Below the pieces are notes generated by a model. The model saw nothing but the letters and a program-made list of their open reading frames with translations, did no database searches and was not told the origin of the DNA. 23,611 bases of DNA from an uncultured Alphaproteobacteria bacterium (GTDB lineage: Bacteria; Pseudomonadota; Alphaproteobacteria; Rs-D84): NCBI GenBank assembly GCA_947305255.1, contig CAMZDE010000013.1, positions 1 to 23,611 of the forward strand. Reading direction: 5' to 3'. Shown here in pieces: positions 7,089-13,643 of this stretch. Numbering within the stretch: position 1 is the stretch's first letter; each line of letters opens with the position of its first letter. The translations under genes and the position numbers were made by a program.

Positions 7089-7610
7089 TTAATCGTCGTC
7101 TGGTAAAATTGTGTCCAATAACACGTGGGTCGTAGCAGAATCACTATCATCATCCCAAGTTGTATATATTTTAACCTGTTGGCTTTGTATTCCTAAGGCA
7201 ACACCATATGCCGACAACATAAATACCCCAAGTTCATCGGCCTCCGCCCCATCTGCCATTTGTTCTACAAAGTATTGAGCTGGCAATAAATCTACTTCCA
7301 AATTAGCATCATCTACATCAGATGTATACAACTGGTCTTGCTTAGTCTTAATCTGAAAATCTAGCGTATTTACTGCCGCAATTGCATCATTGTATGCGCC
7401 CTTAACATACGCAGTGGTGGCAATATGTGATTCATCCGCCGTGGTTGGTGCCATAATTACATATGGTGCAACGTCTCTTGATTTCGTTGCTACAGCACCG
7501 GGTTCAACCATTGCAGGTGTGTTTTGTTGGACATATGTATAATCTGCCATTGCGCCGAATGGCAACGCCGCAATCACAGCCAGAGTTAATATTGTTTTTG
7601 TTGTTTTCAT
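7089..7610 (-). CDS. Secreted protein of unknown function with ATTAYVKGAYNDAI motif
   Basis: 173 residues. A signal peptide covers residues 1-22 (KTTK, hydrophobic core, GAMA before DYTY). Near residues 60-85 it has SHIATTAYVKGAYNDAIAAV, a short helical motif I associate from memory with surface or exported proteins of uncultured gut alphaproteobacteria. The mature protein is acidic, has no cysteine and ends in LPDDD. I do not recognise a catalytic motif. The ATG has a very strong ribosome site (AAAGGAGAGG). It is transcribed alone, from a promoter about 270 bases upstream through a strongly structured leader with its own terminator, so conditional expression is likely. A cell-surface or secreted structural role is a guess. 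Confidence 0.75.
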   Translation of the reverse strand: MKTTKTILTLAVIAALPFGAMADYTYVQQNTPAMVEPGAVATKSRDVAPYVIMAPTTADESHIATTAYVKGAYNDAIAAVNTLDFQIKTKQDQLYTSDVDDANLEVDLLPAQYFVEQMADGAEADELGVFMLSAYGVALGIQSQQVKIYTTWDDDSDSATTHVLLDTILPDDD

Positions 7611-7645
7611 CGTTCCTCTCCTTTATTCTTTATTTTACCGATTGT

Positions 7646-7687
7646 TGGGGGAAGTATCCCCACCGCAAACGCCCCCTTCCGCGGGGG
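7646..7687. repeat. Two adjacent G/C-rich hairpins in the leader of the secreted protein gene
   Basis: Hairpin 1 pairs TGGGG (7646-7650) with CCCCA (7658-7662) over a 7-base loop. Hairpin 2 pairs CCCCC (7672-7676) with GGGGG (7683-7687) over TTCCGC. Together they form a small GC island in an otherwise AT-rich region, between the leader terminator and the ribosome site of the gene at 7610. They could be an mRNA stabiliser, a second regulatory hairpin or a REP-like element. Confidence 0.5.
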
Positions 7688-7693
7688 AAATAA

Positions 7694-7726
7694 ACAACAA
7701 AAACCACCCTTGAATTAAAGGTGGTT
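7694..7726 (-). terminator. Intrinsic terminator in the leader of the secreted protein gene
   Basis: Minus strand: AACCACC (7726-7720), an 11-base loop, GGTGGTT (7708-7702), then TTTGTTGTTTATTT. The AACC half of its stem is also used by the alternative 9-bp helix with 7784-7792. Confidence 0.7.
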
Positions 7727-7876
7727 GGAGATTGAGAACAATTCATATCGAAATTGTGTGCCTTATTCAATTTATTCGGCAACTCTCCAACCATTACGGC
7801 TGGAGCTTTTAACGTCGTCCAAGACGCGATATGATATCAGGTTCTCACACCTCATCAGAAAAACCCTTTCTGACGC
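7698..7876 (-). ncRNA. Structured leader RNA / candidate attenuator or small RNA upstream of the secreted protein gene
   Basis: On the minus strand a consensus promoter is followed by about 180 nt without a plausible reading frame but with many helices, and then an intrinsic terminator. Visible pairings are ACGCG with CGCGT near the 5' end, enclosing TCAGAAA/TTTCTGA and AGGT/ACCT hairpins; CGTC-TTG-GACG; CTCCAGCC (7805-7798) with GGTTGGAG (7792-7785); ACAATT/AATTGT and TGCC/GGCA hairpins. GGTTGGAGA (7792-7784) can instead pair perfectly with TCTCCAACC (7731-7723), which overlaps the terminator stem. Terminator, antiterminator and anti-antiterminator are therefore all present, as in attenuators and transcriptional riboswitches. 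I do not recognise a known riboswitch class. A free-standing small RNA with the terminator as its 3' end is the alternative. Nothing was folded by computer. Confidence 0.55.
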
Positions 7877-7880
7877 GTTC

Positions 7881-7909
7881 ATTATATCAAATTTTCACAT
7901 ATTAAACAA
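7881..7909 (-). promoter_or_regulatory. Promoter of the structured leader / secreted protein gene
   Basis: Minus strand: TTGTTT (7909-7904), an exact 17-base spacer, and perfect TATAAT (7886-7881). The expected start is about 7876-7873. Confidence 0.75.
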
Positions 7910-7923
7910 GCACAAAAAATCCC

Positions 7924-7952
7924 TTTTCAAACTTTGCTTTTTTATTTATAAT
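7924..7952 (+). promoter_or_regulatory. Promoter of lrgA-lrgB
   Basis: TTTTCA (7924-7929), a 17-base spacer, and perfect TATAAT (7947-7952), 28 bases before the lrgA ATG. It is divergent from the leader promoter at 7881-7909, with the two -35 boxes only about 14 bases apart, so the two transcripts could influence each other. Confidence 0.6.
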
Positions 7953-7979
7953 CATCTCTGATTAATCGAGAGAGAATTT

Positions 7980-8339
7980 ATGAAATACCTGCTGCAATTT
8001 ATGATTATTTTGGTGTTCGTATTTTTAGGCGAAGTATGCGAATACTTTATTCCCCTGCCCATCGCAGGCAGTATTTATGGATTGCTGTTGTTATTTATCG
8101 CATTGGCATTACACATAATAAAATTAAATTGGGTTGCCGATGTTGCAGATTGGTTTCACGGTGTAATGGCATTGTTCTTTATTGCGCCTGCGGTTGCAGT
8201 TATTGATATTTGGCCTGAAATTTCAGATATTTGGTATTATCTGGTTTTATTATTGGTCGCGGCGTATTTTGTGACAATGGTTATTACCGGCAAAACAGCG
8301 GACTATTTTTTGAATAAACATAAACGGAACAAAAAATGA
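7980..8339 (+). CDS. lrgA: CidA/LrgA family holin-like membrane protein
   Basis: A 119-residue protein with four predicted membrane helices, showing the CidA/LrgA signature: LGEVCEYFIPLPIAGSIYGLLLLF, DWFHGVMALFFIAPAVAVID, and a basic C-terminus. Members oligomerise in the inner membrane and are linked to control of murein hydrolase activity, programmed lysis and export of small metabolites such as pyruvate. The start has a GAGAGAG block 5 bases upstream. The 3' end overlaps lrgB by 4 bases (ATGA), the usual coupled arrangement of this pair. Whether it is closer to CidA or LrgA cannot be settled by eye. Confidence 0.92.
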   Translation: MKYLLQFMIILVFVFLGEVCEYFIPLPIAGSIYGLLLLFIALALHIIKLNWVADVADWFHGVMALFFIAPAVAVIDIWPEISDIWYYLVLLLVAAYFVTMVITGKTADYFLNKHKRNKK

Positions 8340-9034
8340 CAGATTTAATTACTGGTTCAACATATTTTGGCGCAGCGATAACTATCGTTATGTTTATAAT
8401 TGCAACAATTATAAATAAAAAGTGGCCAAATCCGTTCACTACGCCGCTGTTTTTAGCGACTATGTTTGTAATTGCGATATTATTGTCGTTCAAAATTCCG
8501 TATTCTACATATAACGCGACGGCGAAATATTTAACTTATTTTCTGGTGCCGGTGACCGTATGTTTTGCGGTTCCGATGTATCGTCAATTACCATTATTGA
8601 AAAAGCATATTTTGACTATTTTATTCGCGATGTTAGTTGGTGTTATCGCGTCTGTTTTATCAATATGTATATTGGTTATTTTACTTGGGTTATCTGACGT
8701 AATTGCGCGTTCATTGGTGTCTATATCTGTGACAACCGCATTGGCAATTGGTATTACACAAAAACTGGGCGGTATGGTGTCTTTGACAGTGTCTGCGGTT
8801 ATTATCACAGGTATCTTGGGCGCATCGGTCAGCGATAAATTATGTAAATGGATGAATCTGAAAAATCCTATATCACGTGGTCTGGCGATTGGAAATGCCT
8901 CACACGCTGCCGGCACAGTCAAAGCAATGGAAATGGGAAAAATAGAGGGTTCTTTCAGTTCACTGGCAATTGTATTATCTGGTTTAATGACTGCGGTTAT
9001 TGCACCATTGGCCGTATATGTTTATTTTGGATAA
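8336..9034 (+). CDS. lrgB: LrgB/CidB family membrane protein (partner of LrgA)
   Basis: A 232-residue integral membrane protein of normal family length with at least six hydrophobic segments. Family marks are FTTPLFLAT near 33-41, FLVPVTVCFAVPMYRQ, VSISVTTALAIGITQKLGG (about 127-145), and GLAIGNASHAAGTVKAMEMGK near the C-terminus (the SH-x-x-G-T element). It works with the LrgA/CidA partner encoded just upstream. Its stop lies 3 bases from the stop of the convergent HExxH gene; no terminator is visible between them, so antisense read-through is possible. Confidence 0.95.
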   Translation: MTDLITGSTYFGAAITIVMFIIATIINKKWPNPFTTPLFLATMFVIAILLSFKIPYSTYNATAKYLTYFLVPVTVCFAVPMYRQLPLLKKHILTILFAMLVGVIASVLSICILVILLGLSDVIARSLVSISVTTALAIGITQKLGGMVSLTVSAVIITGILGASVSDKLCKWMNLKNPISRGLAIGNASHAAGTVKAMEMGKIEGSFSSLAIVLSGLMTAVIAPLAVYVYFG

Positions 9035-9037
9035 AGA

Positions 9038-9652
9038 TTATTCAAAACACTTTTTCAACGTATCGTTTTTATCATTTTCATCAACGTGTTTGTTGCGGAT
9101 TTCTTCGTCTGCTTTTAATTGTTGTTTTAACAAAATGATATCAGGATGATTTTGAATTTTATCATTTAATTTATCAATGGCAGATTCTATTTCGCTTTCG
9201 TTTTTAACAAAAATAGGCGTAATAGAATTTACCGCAGACGACACAGATTCGTTTAACAATTTTTCATTATCATCAATAACTGATAAATATGCGCGAATAT
9301 GTTGATCTTCGTGTGATAAAATTGCGTTATATGCGCAAGAATTTGGTTTATGTGAAATATCTATTTGAACCAGAAAATCAGAATATCCAATCGTCACATC
9401 TACATTTTTTAATGCGATACAAAAACCATCTTCGATTGATGTGATATCTGTCGTGATTTCAAATTCATCAACCATTGTCGCAATAACATTACCGTGTAAA
9501 ACGTCCATATGTTTTAATGGTTGAACAACTGTCTTTTGCCAAATTGGCGTTGATATATTTATTGTCGGCGTTAATTTATAATCTAAACAATCATCTGCAA
9601 CCGCAGCAAATGAAATCAAAGTAACAAATAAAACCAAAGATTTTTTAAACAT
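9038..9652 (-). CDS. Secreted HExxH putative metallopeptidase downstream of virB4
   Basis: 204 residues with a signal peptide (1-19, AVA before DDC). Four cysteines in the mature part suggest disulfides in the periplasm. The sequence around residue 111, ILSHEDQHIRAY, contains a His114-Glu115-x-x-His118 zinc motif placed as in DUF922-type predicted Zn proteases. The C-terminal third is a charged helical stretch. The ATG at 9652 is preferred to the in-frame TTG just before it. It follows virB4 by 5 bases, has only a weak ribosome site and so is probably translated by coupling. A periplasmic protease or wall-modifying helper for the VirB channel is inferred from context. The catalytic role is unproven: no third zinc ligand could be fixed by eye. 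Confidence 0.65.
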   Translation of the reverse strand: MFKKSLVLFVTLISFAAVADDCLDYKLTPTINISTPIWQKTVVQPLKHMDVLHGNVIATMVDEFEITTDITSIEDGFCIALKNVDVTIGYSDFLVQIDISHKPNSCAYNAILSHEDQHIRAYLSVIDDNEKLLNESVSSAVNSITPIFVKNESEIESAIDKLNDKIQNHPDIILLKQQLKADEEIRNKHVDENDKNDTLKKCFE

Positions 9653-9657
9653 CAATT

Positions 9658-12072
9658 TTACATAGTTTGTTTTTTCAGATATTCACTTACAAAATTATTT
9701 CCATAATTTTTATATAATTCTTCGGCCAATAATACCGATGAACGACCCGATTCAAACAAACGAAGCAGATTACCCAAACCACCCAGTTCTGTATTTAATA
9801 TCACAGATTCCCCCGTCACCGGTCGTGATAACAAAACCGCACGTTTCAGATTTGGATAGGCTTTGCCTTGGATAAACGCCATTTCCAGCGGATTCAAATT
9901 CCATTTTTCATAATCAGAAACATCAGCCGCCGGATTGCGGAAGAATAATACAGTTTGTGCCTGACCACGAACAACATCACCGATGCCTAATTTATCCAAA
10001 ACATTTGCACGTTGGAAAGCAACCATATATGCCTGACGATTTTTGCGACCTTCTTGTAATCCGGCAATAAAGTTATCGCGGAACATCTTGTTTTCTAACA
10101 TTGGTGCGGTTTCATCAATCATAATTAACGACGGATTTCCACCCGACACAGTCACATTATTTATTCGATGCAATATATAAGATATAACCGCCGGCGCCAA
10201 AATTTCGTCCTGCAAAATTTCAGTAAAATCAAATGTTGTTAAACGCGCATTCAAATCCAGCGTATCTTCGTTTTCATTAAATATATCACCGTATTGCAAC
10301 GGATCTATCCATTTCTTTAATTCACCACGCATCTGCCCAGATGATGAAAAACAACTTTCATATAAATTTTTCAACAATCTGTCTTTGTCTTGTAAATAGT
10401 CAAAATTAACAGATACAGCGCGCGCGATTTCATCACTTGAAATTGCATCAGTTTGACCGGTTATCATCGACAACCAACGACGCAAGAAAGCCCTGTTCGC
10501 GGCACTATCTGGCATCTTTAACGGATTCAAATGTGTTAAAAATGTATCTTTGGTTGCATTTTTTTCTTTACCATTCATCGTCACATATTTTCCATCAATG
10601 GCCAAAGTAAATATTTCGGCACCTTTGTTACGGTCAAAGAAAAATGCCTTTAATTTCTGGTGCCGCAAAGATTGCGCAATCAAGAATGAAAACAGTGTTG
10701 TTTTACCACCACCGGTTGGCCCAATTGTTAATGTATGCCCCACAGCCGCCGGTTTATCAGAAACATGAAATTGAAATTGATATGGTGTTCCTTGGGCGGT
10801 TGGGAATATAACCAATGGACCTGGACCCCAATCACTATTTTCAATACCACGCGGCATAGTTGACAATGGAATACTGACCGCAGCAGTTTTTGATAACATC
10901 TTAAATATTCTGGGGAATACATCAAACCCAGGAATTTGCGCGAAAAATGAAACCTTGGCTGCAAAATTTTCAACAACAGGCGCAATACCAAACGATGCAG
11001 ATATTTTTTTGAATTCAGCAATATTTTGATTTAATTCATCAATATTATAACCAAATATCATAAACAGCGGATAATAATCAACCAATGTCTGATTCCCAGT
11101 AATATTTTCATCAATTGACGATTGTGCTTCGCTGATTTGTTCTAATGTAGAATATTCGTTTTCATCGGTTATTGTTGACCTATGTTGACGCATTAAAAAA
11201 TCAACCGCCCCAGATTTTAAAGTATGAAAACCATTCATACACACCATTTCACATTGTATTGTCGAAATAGTATTATAAAATTCTTCGTCCATATAATCAG
11301 GTGCAGTCTTAAAAGATAATGCCGCCGCATAACATTCTTTGTCACCACTGCTATATTTTATAATTCCGTTTTTCGCAAATTCTACATTATCAACAGTTGT
11401 CACATTTGCAATATTACCATCACATTTTTTTATTATCGGTTTTGTTACAGGCGATAATATCCGACCAAAAAACGTCGCCATATTATCAACACTATCGTTT
11501 TTCAACATAACTGGTTTATAAACCGACAATATAGATTCAATATAATTGCAACATTGATTTAATTTTTCGCGATTATTTTGACCATTCACAGAAACAACAA
11601 TATAATAAGTATTGTTAAATATCTTTAATCCTTGGTTATTCCATTTATCATATATTTTCTGCAACACAGGTTGATGAAATTCATAGTTTGTTTTTTCTTC
11701 CATTCTATCGCGAATTGTAAAGAAACGAAGATAAACATCTGAATCTTGAATTTGATTAAATAACTGGGCGCGCAAATCCAGTAATTTTTCACGATTTTTA
11801 TCACTCATCATACTGGTTTGAACACCACCCAGTTTATAAACACGAACCAACGAACCATCATGCATAGATAAACTATTGTCATTATAAACTTTGTCGAACG
11901 GTAAATAATCAGAATATCTGGCATAACCAAATTTTGGTAAAATCTTTCGTGTCAATGCCGGAATATAAATCAATAAACCAATAAATATCAATAATACAGA
12001 TATAGAAATAATAACCAATGTCAATACCATTGAACTAGAATTTCCTGCAAAATAATTAAATAATATTTCCAT
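9658..12072 (-). CDS. virB4: Type IV secretion system ATPase VirB4
   Basis: 804 residues, typical VirB4/CagE/TrbE length. A hydrophobic segment at about 15-38 anchors it to the inner membrane. The N-terminal domain contains YSDYLPFDKVYND. The C-terminal ATPase has Walker A GPTGGGKTT at 451-459, the FFFDRNKG element at 477-484, Walker B SLIMIDETAPML at 648-659, and the VAFQRANVLD segment. VirB4 energises assembly of the VirB translocation channel and pilus. It starts 1 base after the virB3 stop. No virB6, virB8-virB11 or virD4 homologue is in the window, so the rest of the system would have to be elsewhere, as in Rickettsiales where virB genes are scattered. Confidence 0.96.
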   Translation of the reverse strand: MEILFNYFAGNSSSMVLTLVIISISVLLIFIGLLIYIPALTRKILPKFGYARYSDYLPFDKVYNDNSLSMHDGSLVRVYKLGGVQTSMMSDKNREKLLDLRAQLFNQIQDSDVYLRFFTIRDRMEEKTNYEFHQPVLQKIYDKWNNQGLKIFNNTYYIVVSVNGQNNREKLNQCCNYIESILSVYKPVMLKNDSVDNMATFFGRILSPVTKPIIKKCDGNIANVTTVDNVEFAKNGIIKYSSGDKECYAAALSFKTAPDYMDEEFYNTISTIQCEMVCMNGFHTLKSGAVDFLMRQHRSTITDENEYSTLEQISEAQSSIDENITGNQTLVDYYPLFMIFGYNIDELNQNIAEFKKISASFGIAPVVENFAAKVSFFAQIPGFDVFPRIFKMLSKTAAVSIPLSTMPRGIENSDWGPGPLVIFPTAQGTPYQFQFHVSDKPAAVGHTLTIGPTGGGKTTLFSFLIAQSLRHQKLKAFFFDRNKGAEIFTLAIDGKYVTMNGKEKNATKDTFLTHLNPLKMPDSAANRAFLRRWLSMITGQTDAISSDEIARAVSVNFDYLQDKDRLLKNLYESCFSSSGQMRGELKKWIDPLQYGDIFNENEDTLDLNARLTTFDFTEILQDEILAPAVISYILHRINNVTVSGGNPSLIMIDETAPMLENKMFRDNFIAGLQEGRKNRQAYMVAFQRANVLDKLGIGDVVRGQAQTVLFFRNPAADVSDYEKWNLNPLEMAFIQGKAYPNLKRAVLLSRPVTGESVILNTELGGLGNLLRLFESGRSSVLLAEELYKNYGNNFVSEYLKKQTM

Positions 12073-12073
12073 T

Positions 12074-12370
12074 TTACGACATCAACTTGTTTGGTATTTT
12101 ATTTTTGAACACACGAAAACTGGCAAATATAATTTGGGATATTTGTGAATCTTGCTTTGAAAAAACACTTAAAATCATATGAGAAACAAACAAAACACCC
12201 AAAAAAACAATTGGTAACCACATTGGTATATCGGCCGTAAAAATCAAAAACACAACCATCGAAACAATGAATAATAAAAACCAAACAAAGAAATTAATCA
12301 TTGCAAGCGAATAAGGCACATAGAATATGCGCGGTGGATTTGCCAATGCTTTCAAGACTTTTTCTTTCAA
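12074..12370 (-). CDS. virB3: Type IV secretion protein VirB3
   Basis: 98 residues with the VirB3/TrbD layout: a short N-terminus with the ANPPRIFYVPYSLA motif, two membrane helices (about 24-45 and 51-68), and a basic C-terminal tail. VirB3 sits in the inner-membrane complex and binds VirB4, whose gene directly follows. The start codon is TTG at 12370-12368; it is chosen because GGAGAGGG lies about 6 bases upstream and no ATG fits. A promoter is visible 22 bases further upstream. Confidence 0.88.
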   Translation of the reverse strand: MKEKVLKALANPPRIFYVPYSLAMINFFVWFLLFIVSMVVFLIFTADIPMWLPIVFLGVLFVSHMILSVFSKQDSQISQIIFASFRVFKNKIPNKLMS

Positions 12371-12391
12371 AATCCCTCTCCAATTATTCCA

Positions 12392-12420
12392 ATTATAACA
12401 ATTTCAACTTTTTTCAACAA
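12392..12420 (-). promoter_or_regulatory. Promoter of virB3-virB4-HExxH operon
   Basis: Minus strand: TTGTTG (12420-12415), a 17-base spacer, and perfect TATAAT (12397-12392), about 22 bases before the TTG start codon. The -35 box lies inside one of the iterated TTTTTTCAACAA motifs. Confidence 0.65.
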
Positions 12421-12631
12421 GCATAAAAGTAAAAACATTAAAAAATGTTTAAAATATTAAAAAATACTGTTTTTTCAACATAGGTTAAATTTTGATGATT
12501 TTTTCAACAATTTTGTAAAAATACCGGCTTTTTCATATTTTTTTGTTGAAAAATTGTTAATAAAAAGTTAATTCATGTTTTTAATATAATCAACAGGCAC
12601 AATAAAAATAACAATAATATATAATAAATAT
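12409..12631. repeat. AT-rich spacer with iterated TTTTTTCAACA motifs and an 11-bp inverted repeat
   Basis: The 312 bases between virB3 and rpmJ hold no gene. TTTTTTCAACA occurs at 12409-12419, 12470-12480 and 12499-12509, and inverted (one T fewer) at 12543-12553. The last two form an inverted repeat (TTTTTCAACAA at 12500-12510, TTGTTGAAAAA at 12543-12553) around TACCGGCTTTTT. A small hairpin AAACAT/ATGTTT lies at about 12433-12450. I see no DnaA-box cluster. These could be sites for a DNA-binding regulator of the virB operon, or chance in AT-rich DNA. Confidence 0.45.
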
Positions 12632-12659
12632 TTGATTTTTTATAAATCTGGTTTATAAT
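12632..12659 (+). promoter_or_regulatory. Promoter of rpmJ
   Basis: TTGATT (12632-12637), a 16-base spacer, and perfect TATAAT (12654-12659), 23 bases before the ATG. Confidence 0.7.
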
Positions 12660-12682
12660 CATGCGGTAAAAAGGATACAGAC

Positions 12683-12817
12683 ATGAAATTTTTAAGTTCT
12701 TTAAAGGCTTGGAAAAAACGCGGCAATGTAAAACAAATTCGTCGTGGGAAACAAGTTATATTGATTGATCCTGCAAATCCTAAATTAAAGGCAAAGCAAG
12801 GATTCAAAAGAAAATAA
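12683..12817 (+). CDS. rpmJ: 50S ribosomal protein bL36, zinc-free type
   Basis: A 44-residue basic protein beginning MKFLSSLKAWKKRGN and containing IRRGKQVILIDPANPKLKAKQG. This matches the bL36 pattern (K-x-x-S-S-L-K, R-R-G/R, N-P-K-x-K-x-K-Q-G). The four zinc ligands of the C+ form are absent, making it a zinc-independent (C-) form, the usual one in alphaproteobacteria. It has a good ribosome site (AAAAAGGAT), its own promoter and its own terminator. Confidence 0.9.
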   Translation: MKFLSSLKAWKKRGNVKQIRRGKQVILIDPANPKLKAKQGFKRK

Positions 12818-12839
12818 TATAATATTGCATTGTATTATT

Positions 12840-12866
12840 ATACCCGATTTTTATCGGGTATTTTTT
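12840..12866. terminator. Terminator between rpmJ and the convergent sufD-like gene
   Basis: A 9-bp perfect stem (ATACCCGAT with ATCGGGTAT), a TTTT loop and six T after it. It serves rpmJ; the weaker T-run on the other strand may also help end the sufD-like transcript. Confidence 0.85.
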
Positions 12867-12877
12867 ATTATTTAATA

Positions 12878-13570
12878 TTATGATAAAAATGCTTCTTCTA
12901 AGATTTCTTTGATTTCAATACTTGAAAGACCGGCACCACGTAAGTATTCAATTTGGTTATCTTTTGGACGATAAAGCGATGCAGAATGTTTTGCACTGGC
13001 CGGTTCTGAATTTATATATTGTGTTGGACACATTGTTATTTTTGCACTTTCATCGGCCATAACTGAAAAAGATATATCAGAATTACATTCTGGTAAATTT
13101 TTTCCTATATCTGCCAAACCATTTAACATAGTATTTGAATTTTTATGTGCCAATACACGTGTTTTTACGAATATGCCGGTATTTTCACATAAATGTTGAC
13201 ATTTTATGCCTAAATTCAAAGAGTTATAATTTTGTGCAATAATTTGACCATCAAAAACACTATTTTTACCGGTGTTTTTGATAAAAAAGTTCAAAAAGGC
13301 CGGCTTTTTATTATTTATTTTTGCCGTCATAAATACATTCGTATTTTTTGCGTCTAAATTTACATTTATATCGATATTACCGGCAAATTCACCAATATAT
13401 ATAATATGAATTGGTAATTTTGGTGTTTTATTTATATTTATAGTATTTGTTTCCGGATTAAAATAAGCACTTTCATAATCAGACAAATCATTACAAAAAA
13501 CACCATCACGGAAAACCAAAGTTTCCGCTGGAAAAGTTTTTATATTGAATTCTTGCCAAAGGTATGACAT
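12878..13570 (-). CDS. Short SufD-like Fe-S cluster scaffold protein (SufBD family)
   Basis: 230 residues from the ATG at 13570 (GGAT upstream); the frame is open for 18 more residues upstream, but these are hydrophobic and unlike the family. The C-terminal half has the SufBD pattern: NSDISFSVMADESAKITMCP, then SAKHSASL in the place of the C/AxHGA motif, and IEYLRGAGLSSIEIKEILEEAF, matching the F-Y-L-x-S-R-G-I-x-x-x-x-A ending. SufD with SufB and SufC builds Fe-S clusters. Canonical SufD has over 400 residues, so this is little more than the core beta-helix domain. No sufB, sufC or sufS is beside it. Residues 89-101 are encoded by a 39-bp element also found at 14805-14843, suggesting an in-frame insertion. 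The family call is fair; function is uncertain. Confidence 0.72.
   Translation of the reverse strand: MSYLWQEFNIKTFPAETLVFRDGVFCNDLSDYESAYFNPETNTININKTPKLPIHIIYIGEFAGNIDINVNLDAKNTNVFMTAKINNKKPAFLNFFIKNTGKNSVFDGQIIAQNYNSLNLGIKCQHLCENTGIFVKTRVLAHKNSNTMLNGLADIGKNLPECNSDISFSVMADESAKITMCPTQYINSEPASAKHSASLYRPKDNQIEYLRGAGLSSIEIKEILEEAFLS
13267..13305 (-). repeat. Copy B of a 39-bp palindromic element, inside the sufD-like frame
   Basis: Read on the minus strand it matches 34 of 39 positions of copy A at 14805-14843, including an unbroken 18-base stretch through GAACTTTTTTATCAAAAA and another 10 bases, CCGGCCTTTT. It encodes KPAFLNFFIKNTG in the sufD-like protein. Both ends carry CCGG, so the arms can pair around an internal TTTTTT-ATC-AAAAA hairpin. 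Confidence 0.75.
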
Positions 13571-13643
13571 ATTTAATCCGAACTTTATATATTCATATAA
13601 TAATATATAATAAATAAAAAACAAATTAAATTGGTGAAAAATT

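Noticed and set aside
7698..7876. 6S RNA or tmRNA candidate because of length and position
   Set aside because: No long closing stem between the two ends as in 6S RNA, and no tag-peptide frame or tRNA-like part as in tmRNA.
7820..7880. Hammerhead-ribozyme-like arrangement on the minus strand: GTC, a hairpin, CTGATGA, then a short GGT/ACC stem, closed by ACGC/GCGT
   Set aside because: The obligatory GAAA after stem II is absent (the sequence there is TGATATC), so the catalytic core is incomplete; treated as chance or as part of another fold.
7820..7880. Faint likeness to a TPP riboswitch (TGAGA and ACCTGAT on the minus strand)
   Set aside because: The conserved P2/P3 and P4/P5 elements and their spacing are not there, and the downstream gene has no link to thiamine.
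12371..12680. Replication origin in the AT-rich spacer next to the TTTTTTCAACA repeats
   Set aside because: No DnaA-box cluster is visible, and the neighbours are not origin genes.
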